Below, in pieces: positions 16,565 to 24,872 of a DNA stretch of 64,000 nt. The position numbers and the translations under genes are program-made. The notes beneath the pieces are model-generated. The model saw only the letters and a list, made by a program, of their open reading frames with translations. It was not told the origin of the DNA and did not search any database. The first letter of the stretch is position 1. Every line of letters begins with the position of its first letter. Location of the stretch: contig NZ_LYRP01000022.1 in assembly GCF_001655675.1 (NCBI RefSeq), forward strand, positions 186,001 to 250,000, in the 5' to 3' direction. Origin of the DNA: Mangrovibacter phragmitis. Its GTDB lineage: Bacteria; Pseudomonadota; Gammaproteobacteria; Enterobacterales; Enterobacteriaceae.

Positions 16565-17506
16565 GTGAGTAAAGAAGATGATGCCAGGCTGGATCAAAAA
16601 GTGCGTGCGGCATGGATGTATTACATTGCCGGGCAGAATCAGAGTGAAATCGCTACCCGCCTGGGTACCTCCAGGCCAGTTGTACAACGCCTGATCGCGG
16701 CGGCGAAAGAAGAAGGGATTGTTTCAATTGGTTTGCATCACCCGGTGGCGAACTGCCTTGATTATGCGCAGTTGTTGCAGGAAAAGTACCAGTTGCATGA
16801 ATGTAATATTGTGCCGGTCTACAGCGAAGACAGTATTCTCGATAGCGTGGCATTTGGCTGTTACCAGGTGATGTCCCGTTTTCTGCGAGCCGATACACCG
16901 AAAATCATTGGCATTGGCTCAGGGTTTACCCTGAAAAAAACCATTCAGCGCATCGATTTTAATTGTAAGAACGCCCGCTGTGTGGCGTTGATTAGTGCTA
17001 TGGATGAAAACGGCCAGTGTAATTACTACGACGACGTTCCTCTGTTATTAGCGCGTAAACTGGAAGCCAAATATTCTCAGTGGCCGGCACCACGCTATGC
17101 ACAAACTAATGATGAACACGCCATGTGGTGCTCCAGCCGCTTGTTTAATAACGTGAGTGAGTTAGCCAACCAGGCGGATGTGATTTTTGTTGGTGTGGGG
17201 CCTTTAGGTGAGCAAAGCCCCATTTATAAAGACGGGTTTATTAACCGGGCGCAACTGGATGAATTAACTGCACTGGGCTCTGTCGGCGAGATCCTGGGGC
17301 GGTTTATTGATGCCAGCGGTAACGTTGTTAACAGCGAAATCAACCAGTTGATAACCAGTTATGATATTCGTAAAAATCCCTGCCCACGTATTGGTGTGGC
17401 CTGCGGCGATTACAAACGCCCGGCGATTTTAGCCGCGTTAAAAGGGGGCTGGATTAACAGCCTGGTTACCGATGAGCATACCGCCCGCTGGTTGTTGACG
17501 CGCTGA
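16565..17506 (+). CDS. dalR: SorC-family repressor of the arabitol operon
   Basis: A 313-residue regulator. An N-terminal helix-turn-helix (N-Q-S-E-I-A-T-R-L-G-T-S-R-P-V-V-Q-R-L) is followed by a SorC-type sugar-binding domain with the I-G-I-G-S-G-F-T phosphosugar loop and V-G-V-G-P-L-G. GTG at 16565 is preferred because residues from there match a typical start and AGGG precedes it; an ATG at 16493 would add 24 residues. Klebsiella DalR represses dalDKT and is released by a pathway metabolite. Followed by hairpins and the second copy of the 135-bp element. Confidence 0.88.
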   Translation: MSKEDDARLDQKVRAAWMYYIAGQNQSEIATRLGTSRPVVQRLIAAAKEEGIVSIGLHHPVANCLDYAQLLQEKYQLHECNIVPVYSEDSILDSVAFGCYQVMSRFLRADTPKIIGIGSGFTLKKTIQRIDFNCKNARCVALISAMDENGQCNYYDDVPLLLARKLEAKYSQWPAPRYAQTNDEHAMWCSSRLFNNVSELANQADVIFVGVGPLGEQSPIYKDGFINRAQLDELTALGSVGEILGRFIDASGNVVNSEINQLITSYDIRKNPCPRIGVACGDYKRPAILAALKGGWINSLVTDEHTARWLLTR

Positions 17507-17616
17507 GTGCCATTGTTTGCACCACTTTTTTTGTGCTACCAGGTTGGTGTTTATGGTGCCTGTTTTCGCTATTACATCTGGCAATTTTCGCGCCTTATTA
17601 TCCCGGTAAAAATAAA

Positions 17617-17636
17617 CAGGTGCCTTAATGGCACCT
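17617..17636. repeat. 20-bp hairpin repeat, left copy
   Basis: CAGGTGCCTTAATGGCACCT contains AGGTGCC/GGCACCT arms and is repeated exactly at 17777-17796, on the other side of the 135-bp element. It may be a terminator of dalR duplicated when the element inserted, or an end sequence of the element. Confidence 0.75.
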
Positions 17637-17640
17637 TAGA

Positions 17641-17775
17641 CTGATGAAAAAGAAGGGAAAAGCGTGGTTTTCCCTTCTTTTTAGTTAGCAGCCGAAAATC
17701 AATGAATTGATTTTCCTGGTTTTTTATTAGGTGACATCCTTTCTTTCTGTGCGGACATGAGGTTTGTCATCAGAC
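17641..17775. repeat. 135-bp structured dispersed element, copy 2
   Basis: Same length as 4212-4346 with eight differences. The 15-bp hairpin is again perfect although one base changed in each arm (A to G in the 5' arm, T to C in the 3' arm), and the 10-bp hairpin (17694-17703 with 17706-17715) differs only in its loop. Ends are CTGATGA and TCATCAG, perfect inverted repeats. It lies downstream of dalR and upstream of the PTS operon. The paired substitution points to selection on secondary structure. Confidence 0.82.
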
Positions 17776-17776
17776 T

Positions 17777-17796
17777 CAGGTGCCTTAATGGCACCT
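17777..17796. repeat. 20-bp hairpin repeat, right copy
   Basis: Exact duplicate of 17617-17636. Together the two copies bracket 17637-17776, which is one 135-bp element plus a few bases. Confidence 0.75.
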
Positions 17797-17957
17797 CCTG
17801 AAAGCAAAAAATGAGGTGGTGTTCACAAATTTGTCATCTCACCTTTTGGCTATTACTCGCCTCGCTCCCTGTTCAATTCAGCTTTTTCATTTATTCAATA
17901 ACTCACTGTATTTTCATAATAAAAATATATGATTTCTGCTGTTTGTTAAATCTTTAA

Positions 17958-17973
17958 TGTGACTGAGTCCACA
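17958..17973. promoter_or_regulatory. CRP-like site upstream of the PTS operon
   Basis: TGTGACTGAGTCCACA matches the CRP consensus TGTGA-N6-TCACA at nine of ten positions, about 130 bases before the first gene. An 8-bp inverted pair TTTGTTAA (17943-17950) and TTAACAAA (17983-17990) brackets it and could be a specific regulator's operator. No regulator gene lies in the operon. Confidence 0.55.
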
Positions 17974-18101
17974 AAAAAACATTAACAAAACAGGTTGTCA
18001 ATGTTCTGTATGGATTCATTTATCCAGTTTTTGAGATCTCCGTTGCAAATAAAGGGCTTGCAGCCAGGGAAAAATATGGGTGTCGCAAGCAATAAGGGCA
18101 A

Positions 18102-19085
18102 ATGATGAAAATCGGTATTGTCGTAAGTGGCGGAGATGTTTCCGGGATAAATAACTTTATTTTCCAGGTGGCCAGGCTGGCGCAGGCTGATATTACGCTA
18201 TTTAATGGTGGAATTTCTGGCTTATTGGAGAAAAAACACCACGAGATTTCATGGCGTGAACTGGTAGATTTCTCTATCTCATCAATGCCGGTAATCACAT
18301 CCGGGAGGACGTCGAAAAAATTAATACGCTCTGAGTACAGTGAAATCAGTAAAAAACTTAAGTCACTCCATATTGATATATTAATCATGGCAGGTGGTGA
18401 TGGTTCTTTACAATTTCTGAATACCCTTAGTGAATTTGGTGTTAATTGTTTTGGTGTGGGTATGACGATTGATAATGATGTATTCGGCAGTGACTACACG
18501 ATTGGTTTCTCAACTGCCTGTGAACAAATCCGTCAGGAAGTATCCAAATTACGTAATACCGGCAGAGCATTACCTGGGCGAGTATTTATGATTGAAGTTC
18601 TCGGTGGGTACTGTGGCGAACTGACTTTGCAGGCGGCTATTAAGAGTAATGCCGATATAGCGTTAATTCCTGAAAGGCAGCTGCCAGTGGCTGAACTGGT
18701 ATCAAGGATCCAGCATAAGCTGGCTGAACAAAATAGTGTCATCATCCTGTGCTCAGAAGGCTACACAAAGGAGTATTCGCCCGGCTTTCAGGGGGCGATA
18801 GACACTATGATAAAACAACTGGAGCCACAAATAGGTGTGCGTATCCGTAAGACCATTTTGGGTTTTGGCTTACGCAGTGGCGAGCCAAGTTGCGAGGAAA
18901 TTTATCAGGGAACGATTATGGCCAGTGAAATTGTTCGTTGTATTCAGTCTGGAATGCGTAATAAAGCCATTGTTATTAATTCGAGTAATAAACCTATTCC
19001 CATTGATTTAATTAGTATGCAAAAACGCCTGGTCGATACTGAAGGGCATCATTATAAACTTGCAAGGCAGCTCAATATCCTTTGA
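18102..19085 (+). CDS. PfkA-family phosphofructokinase-like sugar-phosphate kinase
   Basis: A 327-residue kinase with the PfkA layout: S-G-G-D near 9-12, G-G-D-G-S at 98-102 (ATP), T-I-D-N-D at 122-126 (catalytic Asp124, Asp126) and S-E-G at 218-220. Two substrate-site positions differ from E. coli PfkA: the M-G-R arginine is Gly169 in L-G-G, and the His of G-H-I-Q-R-G-G is Phe255, while the following Arg (258) is kept. It should phosphorylate a ketohexose phosphate to a bisphosphate for the aldolase encoded three genes later, but the substrate may not be fructose 6-phosphate. First gene of a tight seven-gene operon. Confidence 0.85.
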   Translation: MMKIGIVVSGGDVSGINNFIFQVARLAQADITLFNGGISGLLEKKHHEISWRELVDFSISSMPVITSGRTSKKLIRSEYSEISKKLKSLHIDILIMAGGDGSLQFLNTLSEFGVNCFGVGMTIDNDVFGSDYTIGFSTACEQIRQEVSKLRNTGRALPGRVFMIEVLGGYCGELTLQAAIKSNADIALIPERQLPVAELVSRIQHKLAEQNSVIILCSEGYTKEYSPGFQGAIDTMIKQLEPQIGVRIRKTILGFGLRSGEPSCEEIYQGTIMASEIVRCIQSGMRNKAIVINSSNKPIPIDLISMQKRLVDTEGHHYKLARQLNIL

Positions 19086-19096
19086 GGAGACCCTAC

Positions 19097-19411
19097 ATGT
19101 TAAAAGTACTTTGCGTATGTGGCTGCGGCCTCGGCTCAAGCTTTGCCATTGAAATGACTGCGAAAGCTGTTCTTAAAAAACTGGAGATCCCTGCTCAAAT
19201 TGAACACACCACAGTATCTGAAGCGGGAGCATTTAAATCAGATATTATCTTAACCTCTAAAACATTTGCAGATATTTTAACAGCCGACGCCAGTGAAGAA
19301 GAGGCTAAACGCGTTATTATTCTGAACAAATTAACTGATAAAGAGGAAATAGAAACAAAAATAGTTGCCTTTATGAAAGCACAAAATTTAATGGTGGTTA
19401 ATCATGAATAG
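19097..19411 (+). CDS. PTS EIIB component (ascorbate/UlaB-like)
   Basis: A 104-residue cytoplasmic PTS protein. C-G-C-G-L-G-S-S at residues 8-15 matches the C-G-x-G-x-G-S-S phosphocysteine loop of UlaB-type EIIB, so Cys8 should carry the phosphate. GAGGAG precedes the ATG at 19097. It begins 11 bases after the kinase gene and overlaps EIIC by 8 bases. It passes phosphate from EIIA to the incoming sugar on EIIC. Confidence 0.88.
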   Translation: MLKVLCVCGCGLGSSFAIEMTAKAVLKKLEIPAQIEHTTVSEAGAFKSDIILTSKTFADILTADASEEEAKRVIILNKLTDKEEIETKIVAFMKAQNLMVVNHE

Positions 19412-20771
19412 TGTTATTTCATTTATTGTAAAAGATTTACTTGGCCAGGCATCTATCCTGGTGGCATTTATTGCCATGCTCGGGTTGATTCTGCAAAAAA
19501 AATCACCAGGGAAAATAGCAGAGGGTACATTTAAAACGCTGCTGGGCTTTCTGATAATGATGGCAGGCATCAACATTATAGTCGCCACGCTGACTTTCCT
19601 GAACGACATTTTTACCCATGGTTTCGGCATGAAAGGGTATATCACCGATGTGGCAGCGATAGCCGGGCTGGCAAACCGCGAGCTGGGGTCCGAAGTGGCG
19701 TTAACGCTGATGGTGATATTTGCCGTCAATATCCTGGTGGCGCGTCTTTCACCCTTTAAGTACATCTTCCTGACCGGGCAGGCACTGCTCTGGATGGCAA
19801 CTATCGGCACCGTTATTGGCTATAAAGCGGGCCTGACAGGTTTACCCCTGATCCTGACTGGTGGTGTTTTTGGCGGGGTCATGGCAGTGCTGATGCCTGC
19901 GCTGGCGCAACCTGTAGTACGGCGAATTACCGGTTCGGATGACGTCGCTCTGGGGCATTTTTGTACCATTGGCTACCTGGTTCAGGCGGCGGTGGCAAAG
20001 GTTGTTGGCAAAGGCTCCCGCTCAACTGAAGACCTGGTGCTGCCGGATAATTTCAAGTTCCTGCAAGATACCTATTTGTCTATGGCGGTGGTGATGGTGC
20101 CCATGTACCTGATCCCGGCACTGGCGGCAGGCCCTGCATATATTGCCCAGTTTGCTGGCGGTATGAACTACCTGATGTACGCGTTTATGCAATCTATCCA
20201 GTTTGTCGCTGGTGTCTTTGTTCTCTATAGCGGTGTGCGTTTACTGCTTAATGAACTGGTGCCCGCATTCAGGGGAATTGCCATGCGTATTGTGCCGGAC
20301 GCTAAACCCGCTCTGGATTGTCCGGTTCTCTTTCCCTATGCCCCCAATGCAGTGATAGTGGGCTTTCTGGCAACAACAGTGGGTTCTATTATCGGCATGC
20401 TGGTCTTCCCGATGTTCGGGATGGCGATGATTCTTCCCGGGTTATTGACGAACTTTTTTGCAGGTGGGACCGCTGGTGTTTTTGGCAATGCGCTGGGAGG
20501 GCGGCGTGGAGCCATGATTGGTGGTGTTGTCCATGGCCTGTTTATCACTTTCCTGCCGTCTGTGCTGGTGCCGATGCTGGAAAGTTACGGTTTTAATGGC
20601 GTCACATTCAGTGACTCAGATGTGATCAGTTCTGGCCTGGTGCTGGGGCATGCATTCCAAAATAACTGGTTATTTGTTGCCTTATTTATTGTGTTTGTTG
20701 CCGCCCTTGCCTGGTTTGTAAATGGTAAGTCTGTTAATCCTAAAGGGGAGAAAGGTCATGAGCCTGCTTAA
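19404..20771 (+). CDS. PTS EIIC permease (UlaA-like, AG superfamily)
   Basis: A 455-residue inner-membrane protein with about eleven hydrophobic segments, opening D-L-L-G-Q-A-S-I-L-V and containing L-L-G-F-L-I-M-M-A-G and G-N-A-L-G-G-R-R-G-A blocks, as in UlaA (L-ascorbate) and related EIIC of the ascorbate-galactitol group. It moves and phosphorylates the sugar with EIIB. The family does not fix the substrate. With no dehydrogenase, lactonase or isomerase in the operon, ascorbate itself is unlikely. Confidence 0.88.
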   Translation: MNSVISFIVKDLLGQASILVAFIAMLGLILQKKSPGKIAEGTFKTLLGFLIMMAGINIIVATLTFLNDIFTHGFGMKGYITDVAAIAGLANRELGSEVALTLMVIFAVNILVARLSPFKYIFLTGQALLWMATIGTVIGYKAGLTGLPLILTGGVFGGVMAVLMPALAQPVVRRITGSDDVALGHFCTIGYLVQAAVAKVVGKGSRSTEDLVLPDNFKFLQDTYLSMAVVMVPMYLIPALAAGPAYIAQFAGGMNYLMYAFMQSIQFVAGVFVLYSGVRLLLNELVPAFRGIAMRIVPDAKPALDCPVLFPYAPNAVIVGFLATTVGSIIGMLVFPMFGMAMILPGLLTNFFAGGTAGVFGNALGGRRGAMIGGVVHGLFITFLPSVLVPMLESYGFNGVTFSDSDVISSGLVLGHAFQNNWLFVALFIVFVAALAWFVNGKSVNPKGEKGHEPA

Positions 20772-21600
20772 TTTCAACGATATTTTACGTATTGCTCAGG
20801 AACGACAATTTAAGGCAATTGGTTCATTTAACTTACATTGTATTGAAATGCTGCCTGCCTATTTCCGGGCTGCAAAAAAAACGAACAGTCCGTTAATGAT
20901 TCAGATATCTACCGGAACAGCACAATATTTGGGTTATAAATTGCTGGTGGATTCTGTTTGCTCTCTGGCGGAAAGTGAGAATGTGCCAACTTGCCTGCAC
21001 CTGGACCACTGCACGGATATTAACGCGATTGAAACAGCGATGAATGCCGGTTTTACATCTGTGATGTATGACGGTTCCCATCTTAGTATTGATGACAACA
21101 TTGCGAATACGCGTATTGTGGTGGAAATGGCTCGCCCGAAAAATATCACAGTAGAAGGTGAGTTGGGAGCGATTGGTGGCTCGGAAGATGGCAAAGCCGT
21201 GGCAGATGAAGACATCACCATTACTACCGTGGAAGATGCTGTGCGCTTTGTGCATGAAACGCAGGTTGATATGCTGGCGGTCTCTGTTGGCACGGTACAT
21301 GGCCTGTATACGGGTAAAGCGCAAATTCGCCATGAACGGTTAACTGCAATCAGTAAAGCAACTGGCACGCCGCTGGTATTACATGGCGGGACGGGTGTCA
21401 GCGATGAAGATATGCGCCTGGCGGTGACCGAAGGGATTAATAAAGTGAATGTGGGTACAGAAATGAATGTCCAGTGGGTAGGGCAATGTAAAACCACGTT
21501 TGAAAAAGGAAAAGTGAATGACAGTGTGCGGAAGTTTTTAATTCCGGCAAACGAAGCCGTTACGCAGGTATTAATGGAAAAGATCGCACTGTTTAAATAA
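20758..21600 (+). CDS. Class II ketose-bisphosphate aldolase
   Basis: A 280-residue zinc aldolase of the GatY/KbaY/FbaA family. Zinc and catalytic residues are present: H-L-D-H at 81-84 (catalytic Asp83, Zn ligand His84), E-G-E at 134-136, G-T-V-H-G-L-Y at 178-184 (His181) and L-H-G-G-T-G at 208-213 (His209), plus the N-V-G-T-E-M phosphate loop. It cleaves a ketohexose 1,6-bisphosphate into two trioses. The start at 20758 (M-S-L-L-N-F) overlaps EIIC by 14 bases. Whether it prefers fructose or tagatose bisphosphate is not decided by these motifs. Confidence 0.88.
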   Translation: MSLLNFNDILRIAQERQFKAIGSFNLHCIEMLPAYFRAAKKTNSPLMIQISTGTAQYLGYKLLVDSVCSLAESENVPTCLHLDHCTDINAIETAMNAGFTSVMYDGSHLSIDDNIANTRIVVEMARPKNITVEGELGAIGGSEDGKAVADEDITITTVEDAVRFVHETQVDMLAVSVGTVHGLYTGKAQIRHERLTAISKATGTPLVLHGGTGVSDEDMRLAVTEGINKVNVGTEMNVQWVGQCKTTFEKGKVNDSVRKFLIPANEAVTQVLMEKIALFK

Positions 21601-21669
21601 ATACCCCTTATTCTTTTGTTTTTATCACTCACCCTGGTGCCCCGGCACCCGTCGGGGCTGGAGTCGGCT

Positions 21670-21939
21670 ATGTTTAATTCGCTAAAAGCATTATGGCAAA
21701 AAGCGCCAGTGAACCAGGAAGATAATAATCAGCAGGCACAACAGTTGTCTGAACAAATAGCTCTGCTGGAGCAATCTCTGGCACAACAGCCAGATAATGC
21801 TGAAACACAGAAAGCATTAATGCTTGAGTACAACCGTGCACTACGTGCCTATGCCGCAAGCCCTGTTTATCGGCCACAGGTGGAGACGTTGTTTACACGA
21901 ATTGATGAACTGCGAAATATTATTCGCCGTAATATTTAG
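21670..21939 (+). CDS. Small coiled-coil protein of the PTS operon
   Basis: An 89-residue protein, GGAG upstream, with a Gln-rich helical region (Q-Q-A-Q-Q-L-S-E-Q-I-A-L-L-E-Q-S-L) and a second helix pair (A-L-M-L-E-Y-N-R-A-L-R-A-Y). No catalytic residues or family recognised. It lies between aldolase and EIIA with nine bases to the latter, so it belongs to the operon. A scaffold or regulatory role is inference. Confidence 0.7.
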   Translation: MFNSLKALWQKAPVNQEDNNQQAQQLSEQIALLEQSLAQQPDNAETQKALMLEYNRALRAYAASPVYRPQVETLFTRIDELRNIIRRNI

Positions 21940-21948
21940 GGAGTGCGC

Positions 21949-22386
21949 ATGTCCATTAAAGATTTGTTGCTGGAAGCAGATGCTATCCAGGTCGGTGTAG
22001 ATATTGATAACTGGCAGGATGTGATTCGCCGGGCTGCCAGCCCATTAGTGAATAAAGGTTTTATTTCACACAATTATGGTGAAGCCGTAATCAAAAATAC
22101 GCTCGAACACGGCGCGTATTATGTTTTTGATGAAGGTATTGCGATACCTCATGCCCGCCCTGAAAACGGTGTTTCCCGCACCTGTTTTAGTCTGGTGTTA
22201 CTTAAAAACCCGGTCAGTTTTGCCGGAAGTGGCGCGGCAGATATTGTTATTTTATTTGGTGCTCAGGATAGCAATACGCATATTGAAGAGGGGATTCGCG
22301 CAATTGTCGATTTACTGGATAACGATGTCCGGTTGTCCAGCCTGCGGGCAGCGCGCAGCAAAGAGGAGGTGGCAGCATTGCTATGA
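21949..22386 (+). CDS. PTS EIIA component (mannitol/fructose type, UlaC-like)
   Basis: A 145-residue EIIA of the PTS_EIIA_2 fold. The active-site E-G-I-A-I-P-H-A-R is at 62-70, with His68 the phosphate acceptor from HPr, and a K-N-P-V-S-F and I-V-I-L-F-G-A region follows as in UlaC. The start is at 21949 after GGAG; it overlaps the next gene by ATGA. It completes a separate-subunit EIIA/B/C set in this operon. Confidence 0.9.
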   Translation: MSIKDLLLEADAIQVGVDIDNWQDVIRRAASPLVNKGFISHNYGEAVIKNTLEHGAYYVFDEGIAIPHARPENGVSRTCFSLVLLKNPVSFAGSGAADIVILFGAQDSNTHIEEGIRAIVDLLDNDVRLSSLRAARSKEEVAALL

Positions 22387-22958
22387 AACAGTTACTTAGT
22401 GCTGAACAAAAAACCGTCATTCTGGTTAATGGTATTCCGGCATCAGGAAAAAGTACCGTCACCCAGGTGCTTTCACAGCAATTCGGCCTGCCCTCACTGA
22501 CGCTGGATGGTATCAAAGAGCCTTTTATGGCGCAGTTCCCGGCCATAGATCGCCAGCTTAACCGCCAGCTTGGGTGCGCGGCTTATGCCGCTATCTGGTC
22601 AGTTATTGCTACGGCACCAGCAAACTGTATCTGGCTGGTTGATGCCTGGTTTGGGTTTCAGCCCCGTGAGCAACTCCAGGTTTTTTTGCAACAGGCCCGG
22701 GTACGCGAAGTGCTGGAAATCTGGAATCAGGTTTCACCGGAGCTGGCTGTATCACGCTATGCCCGGCGGCTTGAGCAACGTAAACCGGGCCACCCGGGAG
22801 AAGAGTATTTGCCAGAACTGGCTTTGTTAGCGCAATCTGCCCGTCCAATGAGCCTCGGCCCGGTGTACACATTTGAGCAGGATGAAGACGGTGGTGATTC
22901 AGGGGCACTTTTTAACTGGGTTACGCACCATATAGCCAGTGGAGCATTGGTTGAGTGA
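22383..22958 (+). CDS. P-loop kinase-like protein of the PTS operon
   Basis: A 191-residue protein with Walker A G-I-P-A-S-G-K-S (residues ~18-25) and a short Walker-B-like L-V-D-A-W, similar in shape to small-molecule kinases of the AAA_33/zeta group. The rest has Arg-rich helices (S-R-Y-A-R-R-L-E-Q-R) that could form a lid. It overlaps EIIA by four bases (ATGA), so it is translationally coupled. It could phosphorylate a sugar or act as a regulator; no substrate can be named. Confidence 0.75.
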   Translation: MKQLLSAEQKTVILVNGIPASGKSTVTQVLSQQFGLPSLTLDGIKEPFMAQFPAIDRQLNRQLGCAAYAAIWSVIATAPANCIWLVDAWFGFQPREQLQVFLQQARVREVLEIWNQVSPELAVSRYARRLEQRKPGHPGEEYLPELALLAQSARPMSLGPVYTFEQDEDGGDSGALFNWVTHHIASGALVE

Positions 22959-23346
22959 GTGCACTGGCAGGGGCAGTCAGGCGTATTTTTACCATAGCGC
23001 CTGGCTTGTTCATATTGTTGTTTACCTGGCTCGTTGGGGAGACGGTTTACCATGAATAAATTGATTACGTTATGTGAACGGCCTTGCGTGTTTATTTAAT
23101 CGTATATTCAGTTAATACAAGCATTAATTAACCAGTGCAATTGTAATTAATTTTGCTATCCGGAAGTGCATTCCGGTTATAAAAAAACAGGAAATCCACC
23201 ACAGTTTGTAATTTTATTTCGCCATACCTGTTTGTTCTGTTGTTTTCACTCCGGCATTCCGGTTTATTACGCTGCGTAGCATTCGTATCAACCGATACTG
23301 TGCCTTACACAACATACCCGCATATTGACTTATTAAGGACAGCTCT
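22959..23346. other. Non-coding stretch after the PTS operon
   Basis: A CAGGCG/CGCCTG hairpin at 22978-23003 lacks a U-tail. The rest is AT-rich and contains the promoter region of the discoidin gene, with AAGGAC before its ATG. No small gene was supported. Confidence 0.45.
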
Positions 23347-23826
23347 ATGTTTAAAGGACTGGTTAGCGCAGCACTCTTACTGGCATGCTCTGCAACAGCG
23401 TTCGCCACCCAAATCAGTGGCGTTACGGCTTCTGGTTTTGATGAAAAGAACGGCCACAAGCCTGAATTTATGCTGGATGGTAACGCTAAAACCCGGTGGG
23501 CCGTAAGTGGTAAAGGGAACTGGGCTGTGTTCCAGTTAGCCGATGAAACGGAGATTCATAATATTGTTCTGCATACTTTTAAACCAGCAGAGCGGCGGCT
23601 TAAGTTTGATTTGCTGGTTTCGCAGGATAACCAGGACTGGGTCACACTGGCACAAGGGGTTCAGACATCGACGGTGTCACTGCATGGCGAGAAATTTGTG
23701 GTTAATCCGGTTAAAGCTCGCTGGATAAAACTGCAGGTTCATGGCACAGATATCAACTCATGGAGTTCGTTACACCAGGTCGCTGTAAATAGCGATGAAG
23801 CGTTGCCAGAAACCATGCTGAATTAA
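23347..23826 (+). CDS. Secreted F5/8-type C (discoidin-like) domain protein
   Basis: A 159-residue protein with a signal peptide (M-F-K-G-L-V ... A-T-A-F-A) and a single galactose-binding-like beta-sandwich: A-S-G-F-D-x-x-N-G, L-D-G-N-A-K-T-R-W, W-A-V-F-Q-L and a W-I-K-L-Q-V-H-G-T strand, the pattern of F5/8 type C domains that bind glycans or lipid head groups. No catalytic module is attached. It is monocistronic and exported to periplasm or outside. A sugar-binding role is family knowledge; the ligand is unknown. Confidence 0.85.
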   Translation: MFKGLVSAALLLACSATAFATQISGVTASGFDEKNGHKPEFMLDGNAKTRWAVSGKGNWAVFQLADETEIHNIVLHTFKPAERRLKFDLLVSQDNQDWVTLAQGVQTSTVSLHGEKFVVNPVKARWIKLQVHGTDINSWSSLHQVAVNSDEALPETMLN

Positions 23827-24037
23827 CACCTGCCGGTGGTGAACCGGAAAGGCTTCAGAAAAGTACCGTTGTGCATAGAATGCCGGGTCGTCATAATGGC
23901 TACCCGGCATTTCACAGCAAAACAGCGAAGTCGGGCTGGTGTTGATTGCGAACCTGCAACAGTTCCTGTCGCAGCCGGGTAAAGGTTTTGCTCTTATTGC
24001 GTCCCCGTGTTTTGTCTGAACAAAAAGGAAAACCGCC

Positions 24038-24844
24038 ATGTTAGTGTTTAACTGCACCAAAACGGCAGCGGAGTTTTTTACTGTGACACGTCAGGGTAAA
24101 AAACAGTCGCCGCTGGAAAAACCACCAACACCGGCGATTATTGATACTCAGCACGAAAACCTGCCCGTCAGTTCATGGCTGGTGCATGCCATTAAGGTTC
24201 AGCGTAAAAATGTGTTAATCGCCATGCATGTACATACTCGCTACGCTATGGTGTTTACTGGCCTGCAAAAAGGTAACTACGCTGAATTTTCCAGGCAGTG
24301 GCTGGAGCGGCTGTTTAATAACATGCAGTTCTTCGGTAAACAATTTGAGCTGTGCGATGAAACCAGCTTCCATACGATGGTTGAGCAATTTATTCGCCAG
24401 AACCCAAACCCCTGTTTCTGCCAGCGCGGCGACAGAAGCGTTCAGAGCCATATTTCTGATGTCGTGTGGAACATTGAATATCTGGCTGATGAAACGGGCG
24501 GGTTGCCTGAAGACCTGGTGCAGGCGTCATTATTTGATGAGTCGATAAACAGCACACTGCGCTCCACTAAAACGCATAAAGACTATTTCCACCCCGATGA
24601 AGAGATGTTTCTTGAGTGGATAAGCCAGTATGGCAAACTGGACCGCAGTGAAGAGCCGCAGGTTCGGGAGTATTTCCGCGCCCTGCGCCTGCAAATGCCG
24701 CCTTTATTACCAGTCCCAGAACACCAGGATGAAATGCAGGGCATAACAGAGACAGTGTTGCGGAATAATTTTGAAGGTAAGCCTGCGCGTGTGGATAACG
24801 TGATTGATTTTCAGCAGGCCAGAGCCAATAAAAAGAGCAAGTAA
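24038..24844 (+). CDS. DUF6933-like protein
   Basis: A 268-residue soluble protein opening M-L-V-F-N-C-T-K-T-A-A-E-F-F-T-V-T-R-Q-G-K-K, which I recognise as the start of DUF6933 proteins found in many enterobacteria. A M-H-V-H-T-R-Y-A-M-V-F and a D-V-V-W-N-I-E-Y segment follow. The C-terminus carries an I-D-F-Q-Q-A-R-A-N-K-K block. No catalytic residues are evident and the function is unknown. AAAGGA precedes the ATG. Confidence 0.7.
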   Translation: MLVFNCTKTAAEFFTVTRQGKKQSPLEKPPTPAIIDTQHENLPVSSWLVHAIKVQRKNVLIAMHVHTRYAMVFTGLQKGNYAEFSRQWLERLFNNMQFFGKQFELCDETSFHTMVEQFIRQNPNPCFCQRGDRSVQSHISDVVWNIEYLADETGGLPEDLVQASLFDESINSTLRSTKTHKDYFHPDEEMFLEWISQYGKLDRSEEPQVREYFRALRLQMPPLLPVPEHQDEMQGITETVLRNNFEGKPARVDNVIDFQQARANKKSK

Positions 24845-24872
24845 CTGCATGGTAATCAATTACCTGAAGTAA

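Noticed and set aside
20934-21632. 232-codon minus-strand frame over the aldolase
   Set aside because: Antisense to a well-supported aldolase with all active-site motifs; no independent support.
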